Shown piece after piece: positions 52,153 to 60,917 of a stretch of DNA of 64,000 nt. The stretch is from NCBI RefSeq assembly GCF_002217755.1, contig NZ_BCFL01000030.1, positions 124,001 to 188,000 of the forward strand, in the 5' to 3' direction. A program made the translations under genes and the position numbers. The notes below the pieces were generated by a model, which worked only from the letters and a program-made list of their open reading frames with translations, was not told where the DNA came from and did no database searches. The DNA comes from Streptomyces hyaluromycini. Its GTDB lineage: Bacteria > Actinomycetota > Actinomycetes > Streptomycetales > Streptomycetaceae. Numbering within the stretch: the stretch's first letter is position 1; every line of letters begins with the position of its first letter.

Positions 52153-52878
52153 TCAGGCGCCCAGCTGACTCCGCAGCCATTCCTCCACCTCACCCACATG
52201 CGCGGCCGCCGCGGCCCTCGCCGCCTCCGGGTCCCGGGCGACCAGGGCCCGGTGGATCGCCGCATGCTCCCGGCGCGTCCGCGCGAACGCCCCCTCCTCC
52301 TCGTACCCGCGCCACACCCGGGCCCGGAAGGTCCGCGACGACAGCCCCTCCAGGATCGCGGCCATCGTGTCGTTCCCCGCGGCGCCCGCGATCACCCGAT
52401 GGAACGCGAGGTCGTGCGCGAGGATCTCCTCGGGATCGTCCGTCGCGTTCATGGCCGTGAGGTGCTTCTCCACCTCGGCCAGCTGGTCGGGCGTGATCCG
52501 CGCCGCGGCCAGCGCCGTCGCCGTCGACTCCAGTACCCGCCGCACCTCCAGCAGCTCCACCACCTGCGGCCCGCGTGACAGATCGGCGACCACACCGAAC
52601 GTCTCCAGCAGGTCACCCGCCTCCAGCTGGGTGACGTAGATACCGGAGCCGTGCCGGGCCTCCAGGACGCCCAGGACCGTCAGCGCGCGGATCGCCTCGC
52701 GCATGGAGCTGCGGGACATGCCCAGCTGGACGGCGAGGTCCCGTTCCGTCGGCAGCCGCTGGCCCGGCTCCAGCCGGCCCTCCGCGATCATCGCCTTGAT
52801 CCGCTCGATGGCTCGCTGCGTCACCGTGCCCTTCTGCGGAGCACCAACGCCGTTCTGTGCTTCCCCGGTGTCCGCCAC
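52153..52878 (-). CDS. GntR-family (FadR subfamily) regulator of the fucose operon
   Basis: A 241-residue repressor. The winged helix is AIERIKAMIAEGRLEPGQRLPTERDLAVQLGMSRSSMREAIRAL. The C-terminal FCD domain has acidic/His metal-site residues (DLAFHRVIAGAAGN; HAAIHRALVARD). GTG 52878 has a very strong AGGAGGAG site; an extension to 52956 is not supported. It is divergent from the ABC/fucose genes, with a perfect FadR-type palindrome between. The ligand is probably L-fucose, fuconate or a downstream keto-acid. Confidence 0.92.
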   Translation of the reverse strand: MADTGEAQNGVGAPQKGTVTQRAIERIKAMIAEGRLEPGQRLPTERDLAVQLGMSRSSMREAIRALTVLGVLEARHGSGIYVTQLEAGDLLETFGVVADLSRGPQVVELLEVRRVLESTATALAAARITPDQLAEVEKHLTAMNATDDPEEILAHDLAFHRVIAGAAGNDTMAAILEGLSSRTFRARVWRGYEEEGAFARTRREHAAIHRALVARDPEAARAAAAAHVGEVEEWLRSQLGA

Positions 52879-52921
52879 GCCACTCCTCCTGTCGCCGGTG
52901 CGCCGAAGTCTAACCAGCGAG

Positions 52922-52934
52922 GTGGTCGGACCAC
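52922..52934. promoter_or_regulatory. FadR-type operator (primary)
   Basis: GTGGTCGGACCAC, a perfect 13-base palindrome matching the TGGTC-N-GACCA consensus of FadR-subfamily GntR proteins, 44 bases from the gntR start. Confidence 0.8.
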
Positions 52935-52997
52935 TATGGCTCGTTCGACGGCTCATCGACGGAAAATTAGCGTCTGCAGGGTGTTGAATCCGCTGAG

Positions 52998-53008
52998 TGG
53001 TCTGATAA
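52998..53008. promoter_or_regulatory. FadR-type operator (weaker second site)
   Basis: TGGTCTGATAA matches the primary site at 8 of 11 positions and lies 45 bases before the binding-protein gene. Confidence 0.4.
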
Positions 53009-53053
53009 GTATGCCGTCATCTGCTCGAACACGCTCGATGAGGAGCTGCCAAG

Positions 53054-54124
53054 ATGCCCGGCAGAACACTGAGGAAGCGGAACAGGTCCCGGATCACCGG
53101 TGCGACGGCCCTGGCCGTCGGCGCCTCGCTCGTGCTCGCCGCCTGCGGCAGTACGAACGACACCGGCAGCGGCAGTGCCGGGGGCGGTGGCACCGGCAAG
53201 GTCGGGGTGATCCTGCCCCTGCTGACCTCGCCGTTCTGGCAGTCGTACAACGACTACGTGCCCAAGATGGCGAAGTCCGAAGGCGTGGACGCGCTGAAGA
53301 CGGTCAACTCCAACAGCGACCCCTCGCAGCAGATCACCGACATCAACAACGAGCTCAACCAGGGCGTGAAGGGCCTGGTCGTCGCGCCGCTGGACAGCGC
53401 GGCCATCGAGGCGGGCCTGGACCAGGCCCAGCGCAAGGGCGTGCCGGTGGTCGCCGTGGACGTGGCGCCCGACAAGGGCAAGGTCGCCATGGTGGTGCGC
53501 GCCGACAACGTCGCCTACGGCACCAAGGCCTGCGACTACCTCGGCCAGCACGTCACCAGCGGCAAGGTCGTGCAGATCATGGGCGACCTGGCCTCGGTCA
53601 ACGGCCGGGACCGCTCCGAGGCGTTCCGCTCCTGCGTGAAGCAGAAGTACCCGAAGCTCAAGGTCCTGGAGATCCCCGCCAAGTGGGAGTCCGACACGGC
53701 CGCCGCCCAGCTGAGCACCCTCCTCAACGCCAACCCCGACATCAAGGGCATCTACATGCAGGCCGGCGGTGTCTACCTCGCCCCGACCCTGCAGACCCTG
53801 AAGTCCAAGGGCATGCTCAAGACGGCCGGGCAGAGCGGGCACATAGTGATCGTCTCCAACGACGGCATCCCGCAGGAGTTCGACGCCATCCGCAAGGGCC
53901 AGATCGACGCGACCGTCTCCCAGCCCGCCGACGCCTACGCCAAGTACGGCATGTACTACATCAAGGCGGCGATGGAGGGGAAGACGTTCAAGCCCGGTCC
54001 GACCGACCACGACTCCACGATCGTCAAGCTGGCGAGCGGGATCCTGGAGGACCAGCTCCCGGCGCCCCTGGTCACCAAGGACAACGTGGACGACCCGAAG
54101 CTGTGGGGCAACACGGTCAAATGA
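53054..54124 (+). CDS. ABC transporter sugar-binding lipoprotein (RbsB-type)
   Basis: A 356-residue extracytoplasmic monosaccharide-binding protein of the CUT2 class. Lipoprotein signal with lipobox LAACGS. The mature fold has the ribose-binding pattern VGVILPLLTSPFWQSYNDYVPK, LVVAPLDSAAIEAGL, VPVVAVDVAP and VIVSNDGIPQEFDAIRKG. Its stop overlaps the ATPase start (ATGA, 54121-54124). The catabolic genes behind it make L-fucose the likely ligand. Confidence 0.93.
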   Translation: MPGRTLRKRNRSRITGATALAVGASLVLAACGSTNDTGSGSAGGGGTGKVGVILPLLTSPFWQSYNDYVPKMAKSEGVDALKTVNSNSDPSQQITDINNELNQGVKGLVVAPLDSAAIEAGLDQAQRKGVPVVAVDVAPDKGKVAMVVRADNVAYGTKACDYLGQHVTSGKVVQIMGDLASVNGRDRSEAFRSCVKQKYPKLKVLEIPAKWESDTAAAQLSTLLNANPDIKGIYMQAGGVYLAPTLQTLKSKGMLKTAGQSGHIVIVSNDGIPQEFDAIRKGQIDATVSQPADAYAKYGMYYIKAAMEGKTFKPGPTDHDSTIVKLASGILEDQLPAPLVTKDNVDDPKLWGNTVK

Positions 54125-55635
54125 TCACGCCACTCGTTGAGGCCCGGGACATCGTCAAGCGGTACGGCCCCACCGTCGCCCTCGCCGACGGCCGGCTCAC
54201 CGTCCTGCCGGGCGAGTCCCACGCCCTCGTCGGCCGCAACGGCGCCGGCAAGTCCACCCTGGTCAACGTCCTCACCGGCCTCCAGGCCCCGGACGAGGGC
54301 ACGGTCCGCTTCGACGGCGAACCCGCGCCCCCGCTCGCCGACCGCGATGCCTGGCGGCGCAAGGTGGCCTGCGTCTACCAGAAGCCGACCGTCGTACCGG
54401 AGCTGACGGTCGCCGAGAACCTCTTCATCAACCGGCAGCCCCTGCACCGGGGTTTCATCAGCTGGCGCCGGCTGCGCGGCGAGGCGGCCGCGCTTCTCGA
54501 CACCTGGGACGTCCGCGTCGACCCCGAGGCGCGCACCGCCGACCTCAAGGTCGAGGACCGCCAGATGGTCGAGATCGCCCGCGCGTTGAGCTTCGGCGCC
54601 CGGTTCATCGTCCTCGACGAGCCGACCGCCCAGCTCGACAACCGGGAGATCGAGCGGCTGTTCAGCCGGATGCGGGCCCTCCAGGACTCGGGTGTGACCT
54701 TCCTGTTCATCTCGCACCACCTCCAGGAGGTGTACGAGGTCTGCCAGACCGTCACCGTGCTCCGGGACGCCCGCTGGATCATCACCGCCCCCGTCGCCGA
54801 CCTGCCCAGGGCCGCCCTGGTGGAGGCGATGGCGGGGGAGGCGGTGACCGGGCAGGAGCAGCGGCCGCGGGACGCGGTGGCCGCCGAGGCGCCCGTCGTC
54901 CTCAGCACCAGCGGGCTCACGTCGGAGTCGTACGACGGCATCGATCTCACCGTCCGCAGCGGCGAGGTCGTCGGCCTCGCCGGGACCAGCGGCAGCGGGA
55001 AGATCGAACTCGCCGAGACCATCGCCGGGTTGCGTACCCCGACCGGCGGAACCGCACAACTGCAACAGAAACAGCTGCCGTTCGGCGACGTGCGGGCCGC
55101 GCTCAGGGCCGGCGTCGGCTTCGTCCCCCGGGACCGGCACGAACAGGGCCTGGTCTCCGGCATGAGCATCGGCGACAACGCCACCATGACCGTCCTTGAC
55201 CGGCTCGGCCGCGGCGGATTCGTCGGCACCGACCGCAAGCGCGGCTTCGCCACCGGGCTCATCGAACGCCTCGACATCCACGCCGAGGGCCCCGAACAGC
55301 CCGTCTCCGACCTCTCCGGCGGCAACGCGCAGAAGGTCGTCATGGCCCGCGCCCTCGCCTCCGACCCCCGGCTGCTCGTCCTGGTCAACCCCACCGCGGG
55401 CGTCGACGTGAAGTCCAAGGAGTCCCTGCTGGCCCGCGTGGACAGCGCCCGTGAGGACGGCACCGCCGTGCTGGTCGTCTCCGACGAACTCGACGACCTG
55501 CGCCGCTGCGACCGCGTCCTCGTCCTCTTCCACGGCCGGATCGTCGCCGAACACCCGGCCGGCTGGCACGACCACGAGCTGATCGCCTCCATAGAAGGAG
55601 TGGACTCCATGCCCGAAGGAGTGGACCATGGCTGA
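54121..55635 (+). CDS. ABC sugar transporter ATP-binding protein (RbsA-type, two domains)
   Basis: A 504-residue protein with two nucleotide-binding domains. Domain 1 has Walker A GRNGAGKST and Walker B RFIVLDEPTAQLD, but its signature is altered (LKVEDRQMVEI for LSxGxxQ). Domain 2 has Walker A GTSGSGKIE, where Thr/Ser is replaced by Ile, signature LSGGNAQKV and altered Walker B LLVLVNPTAGVD. Such asymmetry is normal in this family; catalysis probably uses mixed sites. The last codons contain a 21-base duplication. Confidence 0.92.
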   Translation: MITPLVEARDIVKRYGPTVALADGRLTVLPGESHALVGRNGAGKSTLVNVLTGLQAPDEGTVRFDGEPAPPLADRDAWRRKVACVYQKPTVVPELTVAENLFINRQPLHRGFISWRRLRGEAAALLDTWDVRVDPEARTADLKVEDRQMVEIARALSFGARFIVLDEPTAQLDNREIERLFSRMRALQDSGVTFLFISHHLQEVYEVCQTVTVLRDARWIITAPVADLPRAALVEAMAGEAVTGQEQRPRDAVAAEAPVVLSTSGLTSESYDGIDLTVRSGEVVGLAGTSGSGKIELAETIAGLRTPTGGTAQLQQKQLPFGDVRAALRAGVGFVPRDRHEQGLVSGMSIGDNATMTVLDRLGRGGFVGTDRKRGFATGLIERLDIHAEGPEQPVSDLSGGNAQKVVMARALASDPRLLVLVNPTAGVDVKSKESLLARVDSAREDGTAVLVVSDELDDLRRCDRVLVLFHGRIVAEHPAGWHDHELIASIEGVDSMPEGVDHG

Positions 55636-56653
55636 GACCAAGGCCCCGGTGTTCACCCCGGTGCGCTCCCCGGACCCGCGCGCGGCCCGTACCGTCCTGC
55701 TGCGCCGGGCCCGTGAACTCGCCCTCGTCCCCGCGCTGTTGCTGCTCATGGTGCTCGGCGCGGTGGTCAACGACTCGTTCCTCACCGAGCGCAACCTGAT
55801 CTCCATCCTCGGCGCCTCCGCCGCCCTCGCGATGGTGGTGCTCGCCGAGTCGCTGGTCCTGATCACCGGCAAGTTCGACCTCTCCCTGGAGTCGGTCGTC
55901 GGCATCGCGCCCGCCGTCGGCGCCCTCCTGGTGCTCCCGTCGGCCGAGTCCGGCTGGGGCACCGAACTCCCCGCCGCCCTCGCCATGGTGGCGATCCTGG
56001 TCGTCGGCGCGGCCGTCGGTGCCTTCAACGGGATCCTGGTCGTCAAGTTCAAGCTCAACGCGTTCATCGTGACGCTCGCGATGCTGATCGTGCTGCGCGG
56101 CGTGCTGGTCGGCGCCACCAAGGGCAAGACCCTGTTCGGCATGCCCGACAGCTTCTTCACCCTGGCCACCTCCACCTTCCTCAGCGTCCCCATGTCGGTG
56201 TGGCTGGCCGCGGTCGCCTTCGCGGTCACCGGGCTCGTGCTGAGGTACCACCGGGTCGGCCGTGCCCTCTACGCCATCGGCGGCAACGCCGACGCGGCCC
56301 GCGCCGCCGGCATCCGCGTCGACCGCGTGATGCTCGGCGTGTTCGTGGTGGCCGGTGTCCTCGCCTCGGTCGGCGGGATCATGCAGACCGGTTACGTGGG
56401 CGCGATCAGCGCCAACCAGGGCAACAACATGATCTTCACCGTGTTCGCCGCGGCGGTGATCGGCGGCATCAGCCTGGACGGCGGCAAGGGCACCATGTTC
56501 GGCGCCCTGACCGGCGTACTCCTTCTGGGTGTCGTACAGAACCTGCTCACCCTGGCGCAGGTGCCGTCGTTCTGGATCCAGGCCATCTACGGCGGCATCA
56601 TCCTCGTCGCCCTCATGATCGCCCGTGTCACCACGGGACGGGCCCAGGACTGA
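55628..56653 (+). CDS. ABC sugar transporter permease (RbsC-type)
   Basis: A 341-residue integral membrane permease with about eight to ten helices, CUT2 class. Family blocks include SLVLITGKFDLSLESVVGIAPAVGAL, GAFNGILVVKFKLNAFIVTLAML, YAIGGNADAARAAGIRVDRV and GGISLDGGKGTMFGALTGVLLLGVVQNLL. It overlaps the ATPase gene by 8 bases. GAAGGAGTGGACC immediately before the ATG is the ribosome binding site. Confidence 0.94.
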   Translation: MAETKAPVFTPVRSPDPRAARTVLLRRARELALVPALLLLMVLGAVVNDSFLTERNLISILGASAALAMVVLAESLVLITGKFDLSLESVVGIAPAVGALLVLPSAESGWGTELPAALAMVAILVVGAAVGAFNGILVVKFKLNAFIVTLAMLIVLRGVLVGATKGKTLFGMPDSFFTLATSTFLSVPMSVWLAAVAFAVTGLVLRYHRVGRALYAIGGNADAARAAGIRVDRVMLGVFVVAGVLASVGGIMQTGYVGAISANQGNNMIFTVFAAAVIGGISLDGGKGTMFGALTGVLLLGVVQNLLTLAQVPSFWIQAIYGGIILVALMIARVTTGRAQD

Positions 56654-56694
56654 TCGACCCGCGTCCAGAACCTCCCCCGACGGAAAGGCAATCC

Positions 56695-58044
56695 GTGTCC
56701 CCGAGCCCCGGCCCCTCCAGTCGCGTCATCGCGCTCGAAACCCACGACATCCGCTTCCCCACCTCGCGCGAGCTCGACGGCTCCGACGCGATGAACCCGG
56801 ACCCCGACTACTCGGCGGCCTACGTCGTCCTGCGCACCGACGCGGGCGACGGGCACGAGGGGCACGGGTTCACGTTCACCATCGGGCGGGGCAACGACGT
56901 CCAGGTCGCCGCGATCGACGCGCTGCGGAACCATGTGCTCGGCCGCCCGGTCGCCGATCTCTGCGACGACCCCGGAACCCTCTACCAGGACCTGATCGGC
57001 GACAGCCAGCTGCGCTGGCTCGGCCCCGAGAAGGGCGTGATGCACATGGCGATCGGCGCGGTGGTCAACGCCGTCTGGGACCTCGCCGCCCGCCGCGCCG
57101 GAAAGCCGCTGTGGCAGCTGCTGGCCGACGCCGAGCCCGAGTGGATCGTCCGCCAGATCGACTTCCGCTACCTCACCGACGCCCTCACCCCCGAGGAGGC
57201 CCTGGCCATCCTGCGCCGGGGCCGCGAGGGCGCGGACGAACGCCGGGCCCGCCTCCTTGAGCGCGGCTTCCCCGCCTACACCACCTCGGCCGGCTGGCTC
57301 GGCTACGACGACGAGAAACTCACCCGGCTCGCCGCCCAGGCGGTCGCCGACGGCTTCCGGCAGATCAAGCTGAAGGTCGGCGCCGACCTGGACGACGACA
57401 TCCGGCGCTGCCGGGTCGCCCGCGCCGTCGTCGGACCGGACATCCGCATGGCCGTCGACGCCAACCAGCGCTGGAACGTCGACGAGGCGATCCGCTGGAC
57501 CAAGGCCCTCGCCGAGTTCGACCCGTACTGGATCGAGGAGCCCACCAGCCCCGACGACATCCTCGGCCACGCGGCGATCCGCCGGGCGGTCGCCCCGGTC
57601 AAGGTCGCCACCGGCGAACACGTCCAGAACCGGATCGTCTTCAAACAGCTGCTCCAGGCCGGTGCCCTCGACATCGTCCAGATCGACGCGGCCCGGGTCG
57701 CCGGCGTCAACGAGAACCTCGCCATCCTGCTGCTTGCCGCCAAGTTCGGCGTGCCGGTCTGCCCGCACGCGGGCGGCGTGGGACTGTGCGAACTCGTCCA
57801 GCACCTTTCGATGTTCGACTACCTGGCCGTCTCCGGCACCACCGAGGACCGGGTCATCGAGTACGTCGATCATCTGCACGACCACTTCCTCGATCCGGTG
57901 GTGATCCGGGAAGGTCATTACGCGGCACCCACCGCACCGGGCTTCTCGGCCGCCATGCGACCGGAGTCCGTCGCGGAGTACACCTATCCCGGCGGCACCT
58001 TCTGGGCCGCCGACCCCGCAACACAGAAGGGACAGGCGGCATGA
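56695..58044 (+). CDS. L-fuconate dehydratase (enolase superfamily)
   Basis: A 449-residue enolase-superfamily enzyme that dehydrates L-fuconate to 2-keto-3-deoxy-L-fuconate. Catalytic and metal residues are visible: Lys-x-Lys in QIKLKVG, Asp in MAVDANQRW, Glu in WIEEPTSPDD, Glu in KVATGEHVQN and His in CPHAGGVGLCE. The N-terminus ETHDIRFPTSRELDGSDAMNPDPDYSAAYV is typical for fuconate dehydratases (ENOSF1-like). GTG 56695 follows GGAAAGG. Confidence 0.93.
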   Translation: MSPSPGPSSRVIALETHDIRFPTSRELDGSDAMNPDPDYSAAYVVLRTDAGDGHEGHGFTFTIGRGNDVQVAAIDALRNHVLGRPVADLCDDPGTLYQDLIGDSQLRWLGPEKGVMHMAIGAVVNAVWDLAARRAGKPLWQLLADAEPEWIVRQIDFRYLTDALTPEEALAILRRGREGADERRARLLERGFPAYTTSAGWLGYDDEKLTRLAAQAVADGFRQIKLKVGADLDDDIRRCRVARAVVGPDIRMAVDANQRWNVDEAIRWTKALAEFDPYWIEEPTSPDDILGHAAIRRAVAPVKVATGEHVQNRIVFKQLLQAGALDIVQIDAARVAGVNENLAILLLAAKFGVPVCPHAGGVGLCELVQHLSMFDYLAVSGTTEDRVIEYVDHLHDHFLDPVVIREGHYAAPTAPGFSAAMRPESVAEYTYPGGTFWAADPATQKGQAA

Positions 58045-58796
58045 CCGACTTCGAGGGTCTGAGGGCCCTGGTCACCGGCGGCGCCTCCGGGATCGGGCGG
58101 GCCACCGCCGAGCTGCTCGCCGGGCGCGGCGCCCAGGTCGCCGTCCTCGACCTCGACCCGTCCTCCGTCGAGAAGCCGCTGCTCGGCTTCCGGGCCGACG
58201 TCACCGACGACACCTCGGTCCGGACGGCCGTGGAGAGCGCGATGGAAGCTCTTGGTGGCCTCGACATCCTTGTCAACAACGCCGGCATCGGCGCCCAGGG
58301 CACGGTCGAGGACAACGACGACGACGAATGGCGCCGCGTCTTCGACGTCAACGTCCTCGGCATGGTCCGCGCCGCCCGCGCCGCCCTGCCGCACCTGCGC
58401 CGCTCGGAGCACGCCGCGATCGTCAACACCTGCTCCATCGCGGCCACCGCGGGCCTGCCGCAGCGTGCCCTGTACAGCGCCACCAAGGGCGCCGTCTACT
58501 CGCTCACCCTGGCCATGGCCGCCGACCACGTCCGCGAGGGCGTCCGCGTGAACTGCGTCAACCCCGGTACGGCGGACACCCCGTGGATCGGCCGGCTCCT
58601 CGACCGGGCGTCCGACCCGGCTGCCGAACGCGCCGCCCTGGAGGCCCGCCAGCCGTCCGGGCGCCTGGTCTCCGCCGCCGAGGTCGCCGGTGCCATCGCC
58701 TACCTGGCGAGCCCGCTGTCCGGCGCGACCACCGGCACCTCCCTCGCCGTCGACGGCGGCATGCAGGGCCTCAGGCTGCGGCCGGTGGGCCGGTGA
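58041..58796 (+). CDS. SDR dehydrogenase, probable 2-keto-3-deoxy-L-fuconate dehydrogenase
   Basis: A 251-residue short-chain dehydrogenase with a complete classical active site: LVTGGASGIGRATAELLA, NNAGIGA, INTCS-like VNTCSIAA, YSATKGAVYSL. The C-terminal GTSLAVDGGMQGL is normal. ATGA overlap with the dehydratase. The pathway position predicts oxidation of 2-keto-3-deoxy-L-fuconate; L-fucose dehydrogenase activity is the alternative. Confidence 0.88.
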   Translation: MTDFEGLRALVTGGASGIGRATAELLAGRGAQVAVLDLDPSSVEKPLLGFRADVTDDTSVRTAVESAMEALGGLDILVNNAGIGAQGTVEDNDDDEWRRVFDVNVLGMVRAARAALPHLRRSEHAAIVNTCSIAATAGLPQRALYSATKGAVYSLTLAMAADHVREGVRVNCVNPGTADTPWIGRLLDRASDPAAERAALEARQPSGRLVSAAEVAGAIAYLASPLSGATTGTSLAVDGGMQGLRLRPVGR

Positions 58797-59779
58797 ACGC
58801 CCTCGGCCGCAGCGGCGTCCGGGTCAGCCCCCTGGGCCTCGGCGCCGCCGTGATCGGCAACCTCTACACCGAACTCCCCGACCAGCAGGCGCACGACACG
58901 GTCACCGCCGCCTGGCAGCAGGGCATCCGCTACTTCGACACCGCCCCGCACTACGGCCTGGGGCTGTCCGAGCGGCGGCTGGGCGAGGCCCTGCGCCAGT
59001 ACGACCGGGATGCGTACACCCTCTCCACCAAGGTCGGCCGCCGGCTGGAGCCGGGGCCCGGCGACGGCGACGACCTCGCCCACGGCTTCGCCGTGCCCGA
59101 CACCCTCCGCCGGGTCTGGGACTTCACCGACGACGGCATCCGCCGCACCCTGGAGGCCAGCCTGGAGCGGCTCGGCCTCGACCGGGTCGACGTCGTCTAC
59201 CTGCACGACCCCGACGACCACGCCGAAGAGGCCTTCCGCGAGGGCTACCCGGCCCTGGAGAAGCTCCGCGCCGAGGGGGTCGTGGGCGCGATCGGCGCCG
59301 GCATGAACCAGACGGCCATGCTCACCCGGTTCGTGCGCGACACCGACGTCGACGTGGTGCTGTGCGCGGGCCGCTACACCCTCCTCGACCAGAGCGCCCT
59401 CGCCGACCTCCTCCCCGCGGCCGAGGAGCGCGGCACCTCGGTGGTGATCGGCGGCGCCTTCAACTCCGGCCTGTTGGCCGATCCGAAGCCCGACGCCACC
59501 TACAACTACGCCCAGGTGTCCGACGAGCTGCTGTCCCGTGCCCTGCGTCTCAAGGCGCTCGCGGAACAGCACGGCACCACCCTGCGCGCCGCCGCCCTCG
59601 CCTTCTGCGCGGCCCACCCGGCCGTGGCCAGCGTCCTGGTCGGTGCCCGCTCCGCGGCCGAGATCGCGGACGGGGCACGACAGTTCGCCACCCACGTCCC
59701 CGCCGCCTTCTGGCAGGAGCTGCACGCCACCGGCCTGCTGCCCGCCGACACCCCCGTACCCGGGGCGGACCCGTCATGA
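58793..59779 (+). CDS. aldo/keto reductase, probable L-fucose (D-threo-aldose) 1-dehydrogenase
   Basis: A 328-residue aldo/keto reductase. Tetrad residues: Asp and Tyr in YFDTAPHYGLGLSERRLG, Lys in LSTKVGRRL, His in VVYLHDPDD. The sequence (GRSGVRVSPLGLGAAVIGNLY) resembles D-threo-aldose/L-fucose dehydrogenases that give L-fucono-lactone. GTGA overlap with the SDR gene (58793-58796). Confidence 0.88.
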   Translation: MNALGRSGVRVSPLGLGAAVIGNLYTELPDQQAHDTVTAAWQQGIRYFDTAPHYGLGLSERRLGEALRQYDRDAYTLSTKVGRRLEPGPGDGDDLAHGFAVPDTLRRVWDFTDDGIRRTLEASLERLGLDRVDVVYLHDPDDHAEEAFREGYPALEKLRAEGVVGAIGAGMNQTAMLTRFVRDTDVDVVLCAGRYTLLDQSALADLLPAAEERGTSVVIGGAFNSGLLADPKPDATYNYAQVSDELLSRALRLKALAEQHGTTLRAAALAFCAAHPAVASVLVGARSAAEIADGARQFATHVPAAFWQELHATGLLPADTPVPGADPS

Positions 59780-60090
59780 GAGTGGCCCTGCACACCAAGG
59801 TCCACGCGGACCGCGTCGCCGCGTACGAGGCCGCCCACCGCGAGGTCCCCACCGAACTCACCGACGCCATCCGGGCCGCCGGCGCCACCTCCTGGACCAT
59901 CTGGCGCAGCGGCACCGACCTCTTCCACGTCCTGGACTGCGCCGACTACGGCCGCCTCCTCGCCGAGCTGGCGAAGCTCCCGGTCAACGTGGCCTGGCAG
60001 GCCCGGATGGCCGAGCTTCTCGACGTCGTCCACGACTACTCCGAGGCAGGCTCGGAGGCCGGCCTGCCCGTCGTATGGGAGCTGCCATGA
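59776..60090 (+). CDS. L-rhamnose/L-fucose mutarotase-type protein
   Basis: A 104-residue protein of the RhaM mutarotase family (dimeric alpha/beta barrel). It interconverts anomers of the sugar for the dehydrogenase. Family features are MRVALHTKVHADRVAAYEAAHREVP, the His at VALHTKV, and SWTIWRSGTDLFHVLDCADY. ATGA overlap on both sides. Confidence 0.88.
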   Translation: MRVALHTKVHADRVAAYEAAHREVPTELTDAIRAAGATSWTIWRSGTDLFHVLDCADYGRLLAELAKLPVNVAWQARMAELLDVVHDYSEAGSEAGLPVVWELP

Positions 60091-60917
60091 CGATCGACGC
60101 CCACCACCACGTCTGGGACCTCTCGGTACGCGACCAGGACTGGATCACCGGACCCGAGCTCCAGCCGCTCCGAAGGAACTTCACCGTCGAGGACCTCGAA
60201 CCCGAGGCGGCGGCGGCCGGGGTCACCCGCACGGTCCTCGTCCAGACGATCACCGTCCCCGAGGAGACCCCCGAGTTCCTCGCCCTCGCCGACACCCACG
60301 ACCTGGTCGCCGGGGTCGTCGGCTGGACCGATCTCACCCGCCCCGACATCGCCGAAGAACTCGCCCGCCTGAGCGAACTCCCCGGCGGCGCCTACCTGAA
60401 GGGCATCCGCCACCAGGTCCAGGGCGAACCCGACCCGGAATGGCTGCTGCGCCCGGACGTCGGCCGGGGGCTGACCGCGCTCGCCGACGCCGGCCTGGTC
60501 TACGACCTCATCGTCCAGCCCCACCAGCTCCCGGCCGCCGTCAAGGCCGCCGAGACCCACCCGCGACTCACCTTCGTCCTGGACCACCTGGGCAAGCCCC
60601 CCATCGCCGCCGGCACCCGCGAACCCTGGGCCTCCGCCGTCCGCGCCCTCGCCGCCCTGCCCAACACCGTGTGCAAGCTCTCCGGCATGGTCACGGAGGC
60701 CGACCCCGCCTCCTGGACCGTCGACGACCTGCGCCCGTACGCCGACACGGTCCTGGACGCCTTCGGCCCGGACCGCCTGATGTTCGGCTCGGACTGGCCG
60801 GTGTGCGTCCTGGCCGGGACGTACGGCGAAGTCTTCGACGCGGCGACCCGGTTGATCGCTCCGGCCGACCGCACCGCCGTCTTCGAGACCACCGCCGCCC
60901 GCGTCTACCGCCTCTGA
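60087..60917 (+). CDS. L-fuconolactonase (amidohydrolase family 2)
   Basis: A 276-residue metal-dependent hydrolase of COG3618 that opens L-fucono-lactone to L-fuconate. The metal motif is IDAHHHVWDL. Other site residues are in YLKGIRHQVQ, VLDHLGKP and FGSDWPVCVLAG. The start overlaps the mutarotase stop (60087-60090), and its 3' end overlaps the convergent membrane-protein gene by 13 bases. It is the last gene of the operon. Confidence 0.9.
   Translation: MTIDAHHHVWDLSVRDQDWITGPELQPLRRNFTVEDLEPEAAAAGVTRTVLVQTITVPEETPEFLALADTHDLVAGVVGWTDLTRPDIAEELARLSELPGGAYLKGIRHQVQGEPDPEWLLRPDVGRGLTALADAGLVYDLIVQPHQLPAAVKAAETHPRLTFVLDHLGKPPIAAGTREPWASAVRALAALPNTVCKLSGMVTEADPASWTVDDLRPYADTVLDAFGPDRLMFGSDWPVCVLAGTYGEVFDAATRLIAPADRTAVFETTAARVYRL

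Noticed and set aside
54121..55635. Mutated second Walker A of the RbsA-type ATPase as a defect
   Set aside because: Degenerate sites in one or both domains are normal for two-domain sugar ATPases of this family.
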